From assembly GCF_900188415.1 (NCBI RefSeq), contig NZ_FZNV01000002.1, positions 725,339 through 789,338 on the forward strand: a DNA stretch of 64,000 nt. The letters run 5' to 3'. Both the position numbers and the translations under genes were made by a program. Positions 27,208 to 36,685 of this stretch are shown in pieces. The notes beneath the pieces are model-generated. The model saw only the letters and a list, made by a program, of their open reading frames with translations, was not told the DNA's origin and made no database searches. Source of the DNA: Maribacter sedimenticola (GTDB lineage: Bacteria > Bacteroidota > Bacteroidia > Flavobacteriales > Flavobacteriaceae). Positions within the stretch are counted from its first letter, which is position 1, and every line of letters begins with the position of its first letter.

Positions 27208-29460
27208 ATGAACTATAGCTACAAGTGGGCACTTAGGCTGTTACAAGTATTAACCATAATATTAATATCCACATCAGTAAAAGCACAGAACATTAAAGGT
27301 AAGGTTACCGATTATAATGGCACGGCCCTGGAAAATGTCGGTATTTTCAACCAGACTTCAGGCCAACATAGCCATACCAACTTATCTGGGGCATTTTCAC
27401 TACCTGCTACCCATATAAACGATTCCGTTTACTTTTCCAATTTGGGCTATAAAACTTTTGTTCTAGTCATAGAACCTAAACATTTTAATGAGCAGATACA
27501 GATTACCTTGGAGGAGTCCAGCATAAACTTAGATCAAGTTGTTGTGGTGTCCAAGGTAGATGCAATGAGTAAAATTGTGAATATAGATGTACAGAATGAT
27601 CCGGTAAAATCTTCCCAGGAAATTTTACGAAAAGTGCCGGGGCTTTTAATTGGCCAACATGCAGGCGGCGGTAAGGCAGAACAGATTTTTTTAAGAGGTT
27701 TTGATATTGACCATGGTACGGATGTAGCCATTAGTGTAGATGGTATGCCGGTGAATATGGTATCTCATGCGCATGGACAGGGCTATGCAGATCTACACTT
27801 TGTGATACCGGAAACAATAGAACATATAAATTTTGGAAAAGGATTGTATTATGCCGATAAGGGAAATTTTAACACCGCTGGGTACGTTGACCTTGGCTTG
27901 AAAAAAAGTATTGATAAAAGTATGGTATCCTATGAAACCGGACAGTTCAATACCAATAGATTTGTGGGACTATTTAAATTATTGGAAGGAAATAAAAGTG
28001 ATGCTTATTTTGCTTCGGAAATTTATCTTACCGACGGACCGTTTGATTCCCCACAAAATTTCAATAGGATAAATATTTTAGGACGTTACAATTATAAGGA
28101 CCTTGGTAAGGAAGAGCTTACATTGACCGCCTCTCATTTTCAAAGCAAATGGGATGCCTCGGGACAAATTCCTCAAAGGGCGGTTGATCAAAACCTTATT
28201 GGCAGGTTTGGCGCCATAGATGATACCGAAGGAGGACAGACCAGTAGAACAAATTTAATGTTGAACCATACCAGGTTTTTGGGCGATGACCAGTTTTTAA
28301 AGACGAGGGCATTTGTAAGCAAATATGATTTTGAATTATTCTCAAACTTTACATTCTTTTTGGAAGATCCGGTAAACGGAGATCAAATTCGTCAATTTGA
28401 GGATAGGACGGTTATGGGTGCTGAAACAGCTTTTGAGCAAATCAATATTACGGTTGGTGAAAATGATATGGTTGGGTACAAAGCAGGAATAGGTTTTAGA
28501 AATGATAATGTAGATGATGTGTCCCTATCACATACCTTAAACAGGAAGACCACTTTAGAGCAGTATGCATTTGGGGATGTCGATGAAACCAATATGTACG
28601 GGTTTTTGGATGGCACTTATAAAACCGGAAATTGGACTTTTAATCCCTCTTTACGTTTAGATTATTTCAACTTCGATTATGAAAACAAACTAAGCGAGCT
28701 TTATGACAATAAAAGTGAAAGTAAGGCAAAAGTGAGTCCAAAACTAAATACATTGTATACCGTAAATAGAAATTGGCAAGTTTTTTTGAAAACGGGTCTT
28801 GGATTTCATTCTAACGATACTCGAGTAGTCACTGCAAATGAAGGTAGGGATATATTGCCAACCGCTTACGGTGCAGATTTAGGTACTATTATTAAACCTA
28901 CGGATAAACTAGTGCTGAACGCTACCTTATGGGGGCTTTTATTAGATCAGGAATTTGTTTATGTAGGTGACGCTGGTATTGTTGAGCCAAGTGGCAAGAC
29001 TCGTAGGTTAGGTGTTGAACTAGGTGCTCGTTACCAGGTGTTAGATTGGCTGTATCTTTATAATGATATCAATTATACCTACGCTAGAAGCACTGAAGAA
29101 CTTGATGGGGAAGATTATATACCTCTTGCTCCGGATTTTACTTCAGTAGGTGGTATATCGGTAACAGATTTAGGAAAATTCTCTGGTGCTTTAAACTATC
29201 GTTATTTAGGAGATAGAGCAGCAAATGAAGACAATAGCATTGTAGCTGAAGGTTACTTTGTAACCGATATGAACCTTAACTATCATATAAAAAACTGGAC
29301 ATTGGGTCTGATAATAGAGAATTTATTTGATACAGAATGGAACGAGACCCAATTTGCTACAGAAAGTAGATTGTTTAATGAAACTGCATCTGTAGAGGAA
29401 ATTCATTTTACTCCTGGTACTCCGTTTTACCTAAGAGGAAAGGTATCTGTGAGGTTTTAA
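27208..29460 (+). CDS. TonB-dependent outer-membrane receptor
   Basis: 750 residues. A signal peptide (to about 27) is followed by a CarboxypepD_reg-like domain (NIKGKVTDYNGTALENVGIF, about 28-110), a plug domain (SSQEILRKVPGLLIGQHAGG, about 125-240) and a 22-stranded barrel ending FYLRGKVSVRF with the terminal Phe expected for outer-membrane insertion. The plug has the His-rich line VSHAHGQGYADLHF. No SusD gene follows, so it is not a SusCD glycan importer; a metal or metallophore substrate is possible. No TonB box could be assigned with confidence. It ends at a strong hairpin. Confidence 0.92.
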   Translation: MNYSYKWALRLLQVLTIILISTSVKAQNIKGKVTDYNGTALENVGIFNQTSGQHSHTNLSGAFSLPATHINDSVYFSNLGYKTFVLVIEPKHFNEQIQITLEESSINLDQVVVVSKVDAMSKIVNIDVQNDPVKSSQEILRKVPGLLIGQHAGGGKAEQIFLRGFDIDHGTDVAISVDGMPVNMVSHAHGQGYADLHFVIPETIEHINFGKGLYYADKGNFNTAGYVDLGLKKSIDKSMVSYETGQFNTNRFVGLFKLLEGNKSDAYFASEIYLTDGPFDSPQNFNRINILGRYNYKDLGKEELTLTASHFQSKWDASGQIPQRAVDQNLIGRFGAIDDTEGGQTSRTNLMLNHTRFLGDDQFLKTRAFVSKYDFELFSNFTFFLEDPVNGDQIRQFEDRTVMGAETAFEQINITVGENDMVGYKAGIGFRNDNVDDVSLSHTLNRKTTLEQYAFGDVDETNMYGFLDGTYKTGNWTFNPSLRLDYFNFDYENKLSELYDNKSESKAKVSPKLNTLYTVNRNWQVFLKTGLGFHSNDTRVVTANEGRDILPTAYGADLGTIIKPTDKLVLNATLWGLLLDQEFVYVGDAGIVEPSGKTRRLGVELGARYQVLDWLYLYNDINYTYARSTEELDGEDYIPLAPDFTSVGGISVTDLGKFSGALNYRYLGDRAANEDNSIVAEGYFVTDMNLNYHIKNWTLGLIIENLFDTEWNETQFATESRLFNETASVEEIHFTPGTPFYLRGKVSVRF

Positions 29461-29481
29461 AGAAGTTTTAGTAGCAAGCTT

Positions 29482-29515
29482 AAAAGAGCTCTGATTTTAT
29501 TATCAGAGCTCTTTT
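29482..29515. terminator. Strong bidirectional terminator
   Basis: AAAAGAGCTCTGAT and ATCAGAGCTCTTTT form a perfect 14-base-pair stem with a 6-base loop, between the convergent TonB receptor and FnIII-lipoprotein genes, so it serves both. Confidence 0.9.
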
Positions 29516-29529
29516 GTTTAATTCGAAAA

Positions 29530-30231
29530 CTATTCAGGAGAATTTACGGTTATTTCAGAAACCGAAAAACTACCTGTACTATCTTTAGAAATAACTTTAA
29601 TATAATATTCGGTGCCAGAATTATATTCAATTCCAGATATGCTATTATCCGCTATGTCAGTCTCTTCAATTATTTCTGATTCATTTTCGGTTATAGTTAC
29701 ATCGTAGGTTAAAAGGTCATTATCCTCATCTGTTCCAATCCAACTAATGGTTAACAACTGCGTTAGAGTATTAAAATCAGTACGGATTTCTGCGGCATAA
29801 GGTGCATAATTAACTTCGGCTAAACCAGGGGTAGTAAAAGAATACGTATCACTTTCCGTAGTGCCAAATTCATTTTTAGAAGTCACTGTCCAAGTATAGG
29901 TTTTGCCTCTATCTAAGCTAACCGTAGTTTCCAGTCCACCAACAGTGGAGCTTACCGCTTGCTGGTTGTTTAATAAAACTTCTAAGGTATAATTTACAGT
30001 ATTTTGCGCAGCGTTCCACTTAAATAAAATAGAGACTTTGGTATCATTATTAGGTATAAGCTCAAATTCTGAACAAGGCTCCCCATTAACAGGTAAAGTG
30101 CCTGTAACTTTAGTAGGAACCTCATTGTCTATCTGTTTTTCCGTCTCTTCAGGAGTGCTTTTATCGCAGGAATTTAAGCATACAAAAAGTAATAAAAGAC
30201 TAGTAAAATATTTTAAGGTTTTATATATCAT
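29530..30231 (-). CDS. FnIII-like surface lipoprotein
   Basis: 233 residues. The N-terminus is a lipoprotein signal (FTSLLLLFVCLNSC, Cys about residue 22). Two fibronectin type III-like domains follow: about 55-135 (SILFKWNAAQNTVNYTLEVLL, RGKTYTWTVTSKNEFG) and about 140-230 (LLTISWIGTDEDNDLLTYDVTI, SGTEYYIKVISKDSTG). Its ATG overlaps the stop of the giant BspA-like gene by 4 bases, so translation is probably coupled and the two proteins probably meet on the cell surface. Function unknown, perhaps adhesion. Confidence 0.85.
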   Translation of the reverse strand: MIYKTLKYFTSLLLLFVCLNSCDKSTPEETEKQIDNEVPTKVTGTLPVNGEPCSEFELIPNNDTKVSILFKWNAAQNTVNYTLEVLLNNQQAVSSTVGGLETTVSLDRGKTYTWTVTSKNEFGTTESDTYSFTTPGLAEVNYAPYAAEIRTDFNTLTQLLTISWIGTDEDNDLLTYDVTITENESEIIEETDIADNSISGIEYNSGTEYYIKVISKDSTGSFSVSEITVNSPE

Positions 30232-33200
30232 TTCTTTATAATCTTAAAGGTTTTTGAATGTTGTTTTGATTTGATTACCGTAGGGTAAATTCCGGTTTCC
30301 ATAGTTTGTAAGTCGATTGAATTTAAGCCTTGCCCTGAAAATGCTTTACTTAATACGAGCTTACCCGATAAATCATAAACCAACACGGTACTTGATTCTT
30401 CGTACCCTTGGATAAACACTTCTCCCGAAGTAATTGTTGGAAACATTATAACACTATCTGAAAAGGCAAATGAATCGGTAACCATCCCTTGGCAGTCACT
30501 TTCTCCTGTAATAGAAATAGCATTGAATTCAGATAAATCCGATAATTGAATTTCATTTTTTCCGTTAGATGTAAAGCTGAAGTTTTTTAGTTCTCCGTTT
30601 ATATCAACAATATAAGTATAGCTGCCCTCCACATTGTAAGTTGCCGTTTTAGCAGAGGTATTTAAACTTTCTCGCTTTCCAGAGATTGAGCCGACTTCGT
30701 TGATTTGAATGCCATAGGTTTGAGAATACAAAATATCTGGAATAGAAATAGTGACCATATACAAACCAGTGGTAAGATTAGCTACTTCTATATTCTCATT
30801 TAACGATACCTCATTATAGTCTGTTGAAACTGGACCTTCAACAGCTATATTAAAAATATAATCAGTTAACTCACTCGAAATAGAAATACTTCCATTTGCT
30901 TCTCCCGGACAAGTTGGTGTAGCGCCATAAACCAAAATGGCATCTGCTGCTATTATTTCGCAACCATTATCGTTCACTATAACATTTGGTCTTGTATCTA
31001 AACAAGAATCTTTATGATCTAAAATTCCGTCTAAATCATTGTCTTCGTTGCAGAAAGAGGCTTTTCCGCCATCGGTGATAAGCCAATTATAATTTTCTAC
31101 TATGTTTTGGCGTGCATCTTCAGATTCGCAAAATTGATTTTGAAGGGCATCAAAAGTTACTCCTCGCTGTAATGAAGGCAATTGACTCCAGCCTTCTAAT
31201 ATGCTGTCATAATTAGCATTTGAGAGACCACTATAATTGAAAATACCAGACATATTGGTTACTTGAGAAACATCCCAAGTAGTCAAATTTTGGTTAAAAT
31301 TATATGCTCTTGAAAACAACCAGCTCATATCGATGACACTAGAGACATCCCAATTGCTAATGTCATGATTAAATGCCATAGCCCCTGCAAAAACCCTACT
31401 CATGTTGGTCACTTTGGAAACATTCCAATTACCAATGTTTTGATTAAAGGAACCCGTACTTGAAAACATACCTGACATGTCGGTAACGTTAGAAACATTC
31501 CAATCCCCAATATTTTGATTAAAGTTTGGAGCGAAGTTAAACATGGAACTCATGCTCGCAACATTACTAACGTCCCAACTTGAAATATCTTGATTAAACC
31601 CGGAGGATTGAAACATAATTCCCATATAGGTTACATTAGAAACATCCCAACTACCTATAGGCTGGTTAAATTTAGTTGCATGACTAAACATGGAACCCAT
31701 ATTGATAACATTGCTAACATTCCACCCAGAAATATCTTGATTAAATTCTGAACAGTTACTGAATAAATTCCCCATTGTGGTGACATTGCCAACATCCCAA
31801 TCTGAAATATCTGCATTAAAAGCAGTACAATTAGTAAAAGCTTGACTTAAATTTTCAATTGTACTAATATCCCAATTATTAAAACTAGGATTATCAGTTA
31901 AAGAACTACACCCTTCGAACATATAAAATAGTGAATTAAGGTTAGAAAGGTCAGGAGTATCCCCTGCAACTACGTCAAGATTGGTACAACCTTTGAATGC
32001 TGATTCCATTGAGTTCCAACTAATATCACCCCATTGATTAATTTCAATAAGTTTAGGGGCATCTCCACCTACATCGTTGCCATCAAAAGTTTGTAAACGC
32101 ATTGAGAACAAACTACCTGAAATGCTTACGGTGTATATACCTGGATTAGAGTAAGTATGTTGAGTTGCACCCACTACGTCCATGTCAACAACACCGTCTC
32201 CCCAGTCGATATTAAAAGGTCCTCCAAATGTTCTAAGAGCAATGGTATTATTGTCTGATGTACCTGGGTTATCGGTTTTCCAAGTCGTTACAAAGGGTCG
32301 AAAGGTTGGACAGTTTTCTCCTGAATCATTAATGATCCAATTATAGCCTTCAATGATTGACTGTCTTGCAGATGTTGCATTACAAAATTGGCTAGTACCG
32401 GCATCAAATGTAATATTTGGTTGAAGTGTATTTAGATGACTCCAACCAATTAAAGTATTATCATAATTCACGGTGCTCAGCGCTGAACCTTCGAAAATTC
32501 CTGATAAAGAATTTACGTTAGAAATATTCCAATCCCCAAGACTATTATTAAAGCCACTTTCGTAGAACATCTGAAACATAGTAGTCATGTTCAACGTGTC
32601 CCATGAAGAAAGTATAGTATTGAACAGGGGGGTTCCCGAAAACATCTGAGCAACGTCTTGCAAATTTGAAACATCCCAGTTATTAAAACTTGAATTGCCT
32701 TTCAAAGTCTGACAATTATTGAACATTTGTTTTGCTGATGTTACTAAAGACAAATCTGGCACATCATGAGCATTGACGTCAAGATTAACGCAGTTAGAGA
32801 ATGCTCCTTCCATTGAGCTCCAATTAATATCACCCCATTGATCTACACTTACAATTAAAGCTGAATTTGGTCCCGCTAATTCAAAATATATTCTTGGGAA
32901 ATCACCAGTTATTGTAACCTTGTAATTGCCCGGGTTATCATATTGATGAGTAATATCATTAGTGATATTTGGTTGAGAATTTCCGTCTCCCCAATCGATA
33001 CTATAGTCATAAGTCTCTCCAGGAAATGTTGGAATAGTAATACTGTTGTTTGTAGATGCCTCTACTTGCCAAGTAGTAATAAATGGACGTTTTTGATTAG
33101 CGGTGCACTCTGGGAAGAGCCCATCATCGTTTATAGTCCAATTATATACTTCAATTATAGCTTGTCTATTTATTCCACTTTCGCAAAATTGGATGTTTGA

Positions 33201-34277
33201 GTCGAGCTTAACGTCATTTTTAAGAGATGGAAGATTGCTCCATCCGATCAAGGTAGAATCATAATTATTAATGGACATGCCTGTATTTGAAAGCATGAAG
33301 CTCATGTTATTGACGTTACCAACATTCCATACTCCCAAATTTTGATTAAAGGATAAAGCAGAAAAGAACATTGAGCCCATTTCTTCAACAGATTCAACGT
33401 TCCATGAGCTTAGATCTTGATTAAAAGCAGAAGCTTCGGTAAACATATTTGTCATCCATTTAACGTTACTAACGTCCCAACCAGAAATATCTTGATTAAA
33501 AACCTGATTGTTGGAAAACATTGCGTTCATATAAAGTACATTACTTACATTCCAACTTCCAATATTATTATTGAAAGAGGTCCCAAAAAACATATGTCCC
33601 ATATTGCTTACGCCAGAAACATCCCAATCAGAGATATTCTGATTGAATGATGTAGCCCATTGAAAAAGAGAAAACATACTTTCCACATTCGACACATCCC
33701 AGTTGCCTATAGGTTGATTGAATTTGGTTGCCCCAAAATAAAGCAAAGACATTTGAGTAACCGTGCTTAAATCCCAATTTGCCATGGTATCATTACCAAT
33801 TAGCGAACTACAGTTTTTAAACATTGCCGAAATATCGTTAAGGTTTGAAAAGTTGGGAACATCGGTGGCCTTTACATCAATATTTACGCATCCAGAAAAT
33901 GCTCCCGACATTGATGTCCATTGATTTGAACCCCATTGATTAATCTCAATTATCTTTCTATTATCTTTGCTGTTTGTTGAATTTTCAAAAAGTATCCTCG
34001 GGAAAAGACCGTTAATGGAAACTTGGTAAACCCCGCTGGTAGCATAGGTGTGGGTGATATCGCCAGTAACGTTTTCCGAAACATTGCCATCTCCCCAATC
34101 TACAGTATAATCATAAATAACCTGAGGTAAAAAATCTGGCGCTTTATATGTTGGTATAGTTATTTGGTTATCCTCGGAAACACCAGGATTGTCTGTTTTC
34201 CAGGTAGTTATGAATTCGTTTTGTGAATAAGTATTTGTAATGCATAAAAAAAGAATGCAACTGAGTAAAGTTCGCAT
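30228..34277 (-). CDS. BspA-like (DUF285) repeat surface protein with type IX sorting domain
   Basis: 1349 residues with a signal peptide. Three large modules start with similar lines (ITTWKTDNPG..., ITTWQVEAST..., VTTWKTDNPG... at about 20, 396 and 659), each with a PKD-like strand IDWGDG and then BspA/DUF285 leucine-rich-like repeats of about 24 residues (FNQPIGNWDVSNV, FNQDISGWDVSNV, FNQNIGDWNVSNV). Residues about 1076-1105 hold a thrombospondin-type-3-like Asp-rich motif (EDNDLDGILDHKDSC). The last about 75 residues match a type A T9SS sorting domain (LVYDLSGKLVLSKAF, ending KTFKIIKK). It is likely a secreted adhesin or surface scaffold, co-transcribed with the FnIII lipoprotein. Confidence 0.92.
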   Translation of the reverse strand: MRTLLSCILFLCITNTYSQNEFITTWKTDNPGVSEDNQITIPTYKAPDFLPQVIYDYTVDWGDGNVSENVTGDITHTYATSGVYQVSINGLFPRILFENSTNSKDNRKIIEINQWGSNQWTSMSGAFSGCVNIDVKATDVPNFSNLNDISAMFKNCSSLIGNDTMANWDLSTVTQMSLLYFGATKFNQPIGNWDVSNVESMFSLFQWATSFNQNISDWDVSGVSNMGHMFFGTSFNNNIGSWNVSNVLYMNAMFSNNQVFNQDISGWDVSNVKWMTNMFTEASAFNQDLSSWNVESVEEMGSMFFSALSFNQNLGVWNVGNVNNMSFMLSNTGMSINNYDSTLIGWSNLPSLKNDVKLDSNIQFCESGINRQAIIEVYNWTINDDGLFPECTANQKRPFITTWQVEASTNNSITIPTFPGETYDYSIDWGDGNSQPNITNDITHQYDNPGNYKVTITGDFPRIYFELAGPNSALIVSVDQWGDINWSSMEGAFSNCVNLDVNAHDVPDLSLVTSAKQMFNNCQTLKGNSSFNNWDVSNLQDVAQMFSGTPLFNTILSSWDTLNMTTMFQMFYESGFNNSLGDWNISNVNSLSGIFEGSALSTVNYDNTLIGWSHLNTLQPNITFDAGTSQFCNATSARQSIIEGYNWIINDSGENCPTFRPFVTTWKTDNPGTSDNNTIALRTFGGPFNIDWGDGVVDMDVVGATQHTYSNPGIYTVSISGSLFSMRLQTFDGNDVGGDAPKLIEINQWGDISWNSMESAFKGCTNLDVVAGDTPDLSNLNSLFYMFEGCSSLTDNPSFNNWDISTIENLSQAFTNCTAFNADISDWDVGNVTTMGNLFSNCSEFNQDISGWNVSNVINMGSMFSHATKFNQPIGSWDVSNVTYMGIMFQSSGFNQDISSWDVSNVASMSSMFNFAPNFNQNIGDWNVSNVTDMSGMFSSTGSFNQNIGNWNVSKVTNMSRVFAGAMAFNHDISNWDVSSVIDMSWLFSRAYNFNQNLTTWDVSQVTNMSGIFNYSGLSNANYDSILEGWSQLPSLQRGVTFDALQNQFCESEDARQNIVENYNWLITDGGKASFCNEDNDLDGILDHKDSCLDTRPNVIVNDNGCEIIAADAILVYGATPTCPGEANGSISISSELTDYIFNIAVEGPVSTDYNEVSLNENIEVANLTTGLYMVTISIPDILYSQTYGIQINEVGSISGKRESLNTSAKTATYNVEGSYTYIVDINGELKNFSFTSNGKNEIQLSDLSEFNAISITGESDCQGMVTDSFAFSDSVIMFPTITSGEVFIQGYEESSTVLVYDLSGKLVLSKAFSGQGLNSIDLQTMETGIYPTVIKSKQHSKTFKIIKK

Positions 34278-34464
34278 GTATTTGGTTGTTATAGTTGATT
34301 GGTTAAATCTAATACTATAAGTTAGTTTTGAAAGAATTATTCGATTAATTGTAATATTATTCCCTCATGAGGATTTTATAAAATCGGTCGTCTTATTTGA
34401 ATTTCTACAAGCAGAATAATATAGAGGATTGTAATGTATCAACCTTTTTTAAGACCAAGACTTC

Positions 34465-35307
34465 ATGCAAGAAGTTTTTAAGGATTTTAGTACTGGCGGA
34501 TTACTAAAAATTGGTAACGAAGCTTTGTTGGAGAATTACGGAAAACCAAAACAAGCCGGACTCTATATTTTTATTAGAACTACAAGTAATAAAGCCACTA
34601 TTGAGGTAGATGGCATACCATATATCATTTCAGAACATAGTCTGCTTGCGTTGACACCAGTTCAATTTATTCATTTTGTTGAGGGTAAAGATTTAATTGT
34701 TTATCAGTTCAATAGAGAGTTTTATTGCATTAAAGACCATGACCAAGAAGTAAGTTGTGCTGGGTTGTTATTTTTTAGCAATGCACATTTTCCATTAATA
34801 GATTTAGGAGAAAATGAACAACGAAAGTTTAATACCCTTCATGAGGTTTTTGTGGATGAATTAAATACGGAAGATACGATACAAGCCGAAATGCTACGCA
34901 TGCTAATGGCTCGCTTTATGATAATGAGCACAAGGCTGCTTAAGGCAAAAGAAGGATTTGGAAGTGCTGCCAGTGATGTAAAGTTAGATTTGCTAAGGTC
35001 ATTTAATTTGTTGGTAGAAGCCCATTTTAAAGAGGAGCATTCAGTCTCTTTTTACGCGGATAAGTTATTTAAATCTCCTAAGACCCTTTCAAATACCTTT
35101 GCAAAATTCAATACTACTCCTTTACAAATAATACATGAACGCATAGTTCTTGAGGCTAAAAGACTACTCATTTATACCGATAAAGCAGCAAAGGAAATTG
35201 CTTATGAAATTGGTTTTGAAGATGCATCTCATTTAAGTAGGCTATTTAAAAAATTGACAAGCCTCTCTCCTTCTCAATTTAAGAAACAACTGGCAAAAGT
35301 CGTTTAG
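34465..35307 (+). CDS. AraC-family transcriptional regulator
   Basis: 280 residues. The N-terminal half (1-165) is a cupin-like sensor region (IEVDGIPYIISEHSLLALTPVQFIHFVEG). Residues about 180-278 contain the AraC double helix-turn-helix (VSFYADKLFKSPKTLSNTFAKFNTTPLQIIHER, then AKEIAYEIGFEDASHLSRLFKKLTSLSPSQFKK). It is divergent from the BspA-like gene. Just after its stop is the first of two 14-base repeats (35307-35320 and 35575-35588) ahead of a small ORF and an AhpD-like gene, so it probably controls those genes. The ligand is unknown. Confidence 0.92.
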   Translation: MQEVFKDFSTGGLLKIGNEALLENYGKPKQAGLYIFIRTTSNKATIEVDGIPYIISEHSLLALTPVQFIHFVEGKDLIVYQFNREFYCIKDHDQEVSCAGLLFFSNAHFPLIDLGENEQRKFNTLHEVFVDELNTEDTIQAEMLRMLMARFMIMSTRLLKAKEGFGSAASDVKLDLLRSFNLLVEAHFKEEHSVSFYADKLFKSPKTLSNTFAKFNTTPLQIIHERIVLEAKRLLIYTDKAAKEIAYEIGFEDASHLSRLFKKLTSLSPSQFKKQLAKVV

Positions 35308-35374
35308 GGAAAAATTGACAACTACTAGGGTAAAATAGCCCGTTTTAAGTTTCACTTAAAGATGATCTTTGTAC
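35307..35374 (+). promoter_or_regulatory. First copy of promoter module (repeat element plus -7-like box)
   Basis: GGGAAAAATTGACA at 35307-35320 is followed 60 bases after its first base by CTTTGTAC (35367), which sits in GATCTTTG, a near match to TAnnTTTG. The same two elements occur with a one-base difference in spacing before the AhpD-like gene. Confidence 0.5.
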
Positions 35375-35397
35375 TGTAGAATTAAAACAGTAAAGAC

Positions 35398-35574
35398 ATG
35401 AACTTAAAACACAAATCAATTTTTAATTTAATAGAAATATTTACATCTAAAAGGATAGACGCGTCTAATGCAATCAATGTGAAAGAGCATTGTAAGCACA
35501 ATCATTTATCGGACTATTATTGTGATTCTGATAATTCCTCAAAACTGGCCCGAGTATTCAATTCATTGCTTTGA
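35398..35574 (+). CDS. Small hypothetical protein, 58 residues
   Basis: ATG at 35398 (after an AGTAAAGAC purine-rich stretch) opens 58 codons to TGA at 35572-35574. The product starts MNLKHKSIFNLIEIFTSKRI and has two His/Cys-containing lines (KEHCKHNHLSDYYCDSD), so metal binding is conceivable. No family recognised. In favour: it lies about 24 bases after a promoter-like module. Against: there is no similarity evidence. It may equally be part of a non-coding leader. Confidence 0.4.
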   Translation: MNLKHKSIFNLIEIFTSKRIDASNAINVKEHCKHNHLSDYYCDSDNSSKLARVFNSLL

Positions 35575-35640
35575 GGGAAAAATTGACATGTCAATGGGAA
35601 TTTCAAGCATGACCATAACTACTTCACCAATTTACCTTTG
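35575..35640 (+). promoter_or_regulatory. Second copy of promoter module, ahead of the AhpD-like gene
   Basis: GGGAAAAATTGACA (35575-35588) repeats the element of 35307-35320 exactly. TACCTTTG (35633-35640) is a perfect TAnnTTTG -7 box about 46 bases before the next ATG. No good -33 element is seen at the normal distance, which fits an activator-dependent promoter with the repeat as the activator site near -55. Confidence 0.55.
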
Positions 35641-35685
35641 TACAAGATTAATAACATAATAAATTCAATTTAAAAAAATAATAAT

Positions 35686-36219
35686 ATGAACACATTTAAT
35701 GTACCAACAAGAGAAGAAGTAAGCGAGAAAAATCAAGGTATTTTCGATAATTTGGAAAAAGCATTGGGATTTGTCCCTAATTTATATGCCACATATGCCA
35801 ATAGTGATACCGCATTAGAAAACTACTTGAATTTTGCAAATGCCAAAACTTCATTATCAGCTAAGGAGAAAGAAGTTGTCAATTTAGCGGTAAGCCAAGT
35901 TAACAATTGTATTTACTGTTTATCGGCACATACAGCCATTGGTAAAATGAACGGTTTTACAGATGAACAAATTTTAGAGCTTAGAGCAGGAAAAGCCTCT
36001 TTTGACACTAAATTAAATGCACTTGCAAAATTAGCGAAGAATATTACTGAAAATAGAGGCCGCACTGATGAGGACGTATTGAACGATTATTTTGCGGCAG
36101 GTTATACAAAAGCCAATTTAATAGATACAATATCATTGGTTGGTGATAAAACAATTTCCAACTACATACACAGTACTACACAGGTTCCGGTTGATTTTCC
36201 TGTAGCACCATCTTTATAA
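35686..36219 (+). CDS. AhpD-like carboxymuconolactone decarboxylase family protein
   Basis: 177 residues. The redox signature NNCIYCLSAHTAIGK (about 78-92) contains the CxxC plus downstream His of AhpD-type alkylhydroperoxidases; the preceding line LSAKEKEVVNLAVSQV is typical of the family. Such proteins reduce peroxides with a thiol partner, though many have unknown substrates. The cupredoxin-like gene starts 62 bases downstream and a repeat-containing promoter lies upstream, placing it under likely AraC control. Confidence 0.92.
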   Translation: MNTFNVPTREEVSEKNQGIFDNLEKALGFVPNLYATYANSDTALENYLNFANAKTSLSAKEKEVVNLAVSQVNNCIYCLSAHTAIGKMNGFTDEQILELRAGKASFDTKLNALAKLAKNITENRGRTDEDVLNDYFAAGYTKANLIDTISLVGDKTISNYIHSTTQVPVDFPVAPSL

Positions 36220-36281
36220 ACAATTACAAATAATAATTATTAATCATTAAAACGGGGAAACCCACACTAAATTTTAAAAAC

Positions 36282-36668
36282 ATGAAAAGAGTATTATCAA
36301 TTTTAGTTATCGTATTGGCATTTTTATTCAACGCAAATGCACAGGACAAAATGATGAAGCAGCCAGTTAAGAAAATTGCCTTAGAACAAACAACAGGGGA
36401 ATTCACCCAAAAATCTATCACTGTTAGCGAAGGCACTTATATTTTTGACGTTGCCAACAATAATGTGGGTAAAGATGAAGGTTTGGTTTTAGTAAAAAAA
36501 GGAAAAGATGCTTCAAAACCAGAGAACCACATTCAAACTGCATACGTAACTGCAGCTGTTAAGAACAACACGGTTGGTCATTCTAAAGAAACTAAATTAG
36601 AAAAAGGTGAATATGTATATTTCTGCCCTTTAAATCCAACGCCACAATATAGTCTTATCGTAGAATAA
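36282..36668 (+). CDS. Periplasmic cupredoxin-like protein without the copper ligands
   Basis: 128 residues with a clear signal peptide (LSILVIVLAFLFNANAQ). The mature part has a cupredoxin-like pattern: TQKSITVSEGTYIFDVANNNVG near the first strands and KLEKGEYVYFCPLNPTPQYSLIVE at the end. A type 1 copper site needs Cys, His and Met around that loop; the Cys is present but the His and Met positions are Asn and Tyr, so copper binding is doubtful. It follows the AhpD-like gene by 62 bases and ends at a hairpin. A redox or stress role is guessed from context. Confidence 0.75.
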   Translation: MKRVLSILVIVLAFLFNANAQDKMMKQPVKKIALEQTTGEFTQKSITVSEGTYIFDVANNNVGKDEGLVLVKKGKDASKPENHIQTAYVTAAVKNNTVGHSKETKLEKGEYVYFCPLNPTPQYSLIVE

Positions 36669-36685
36669 GGTTAAGTTTTGCAATG

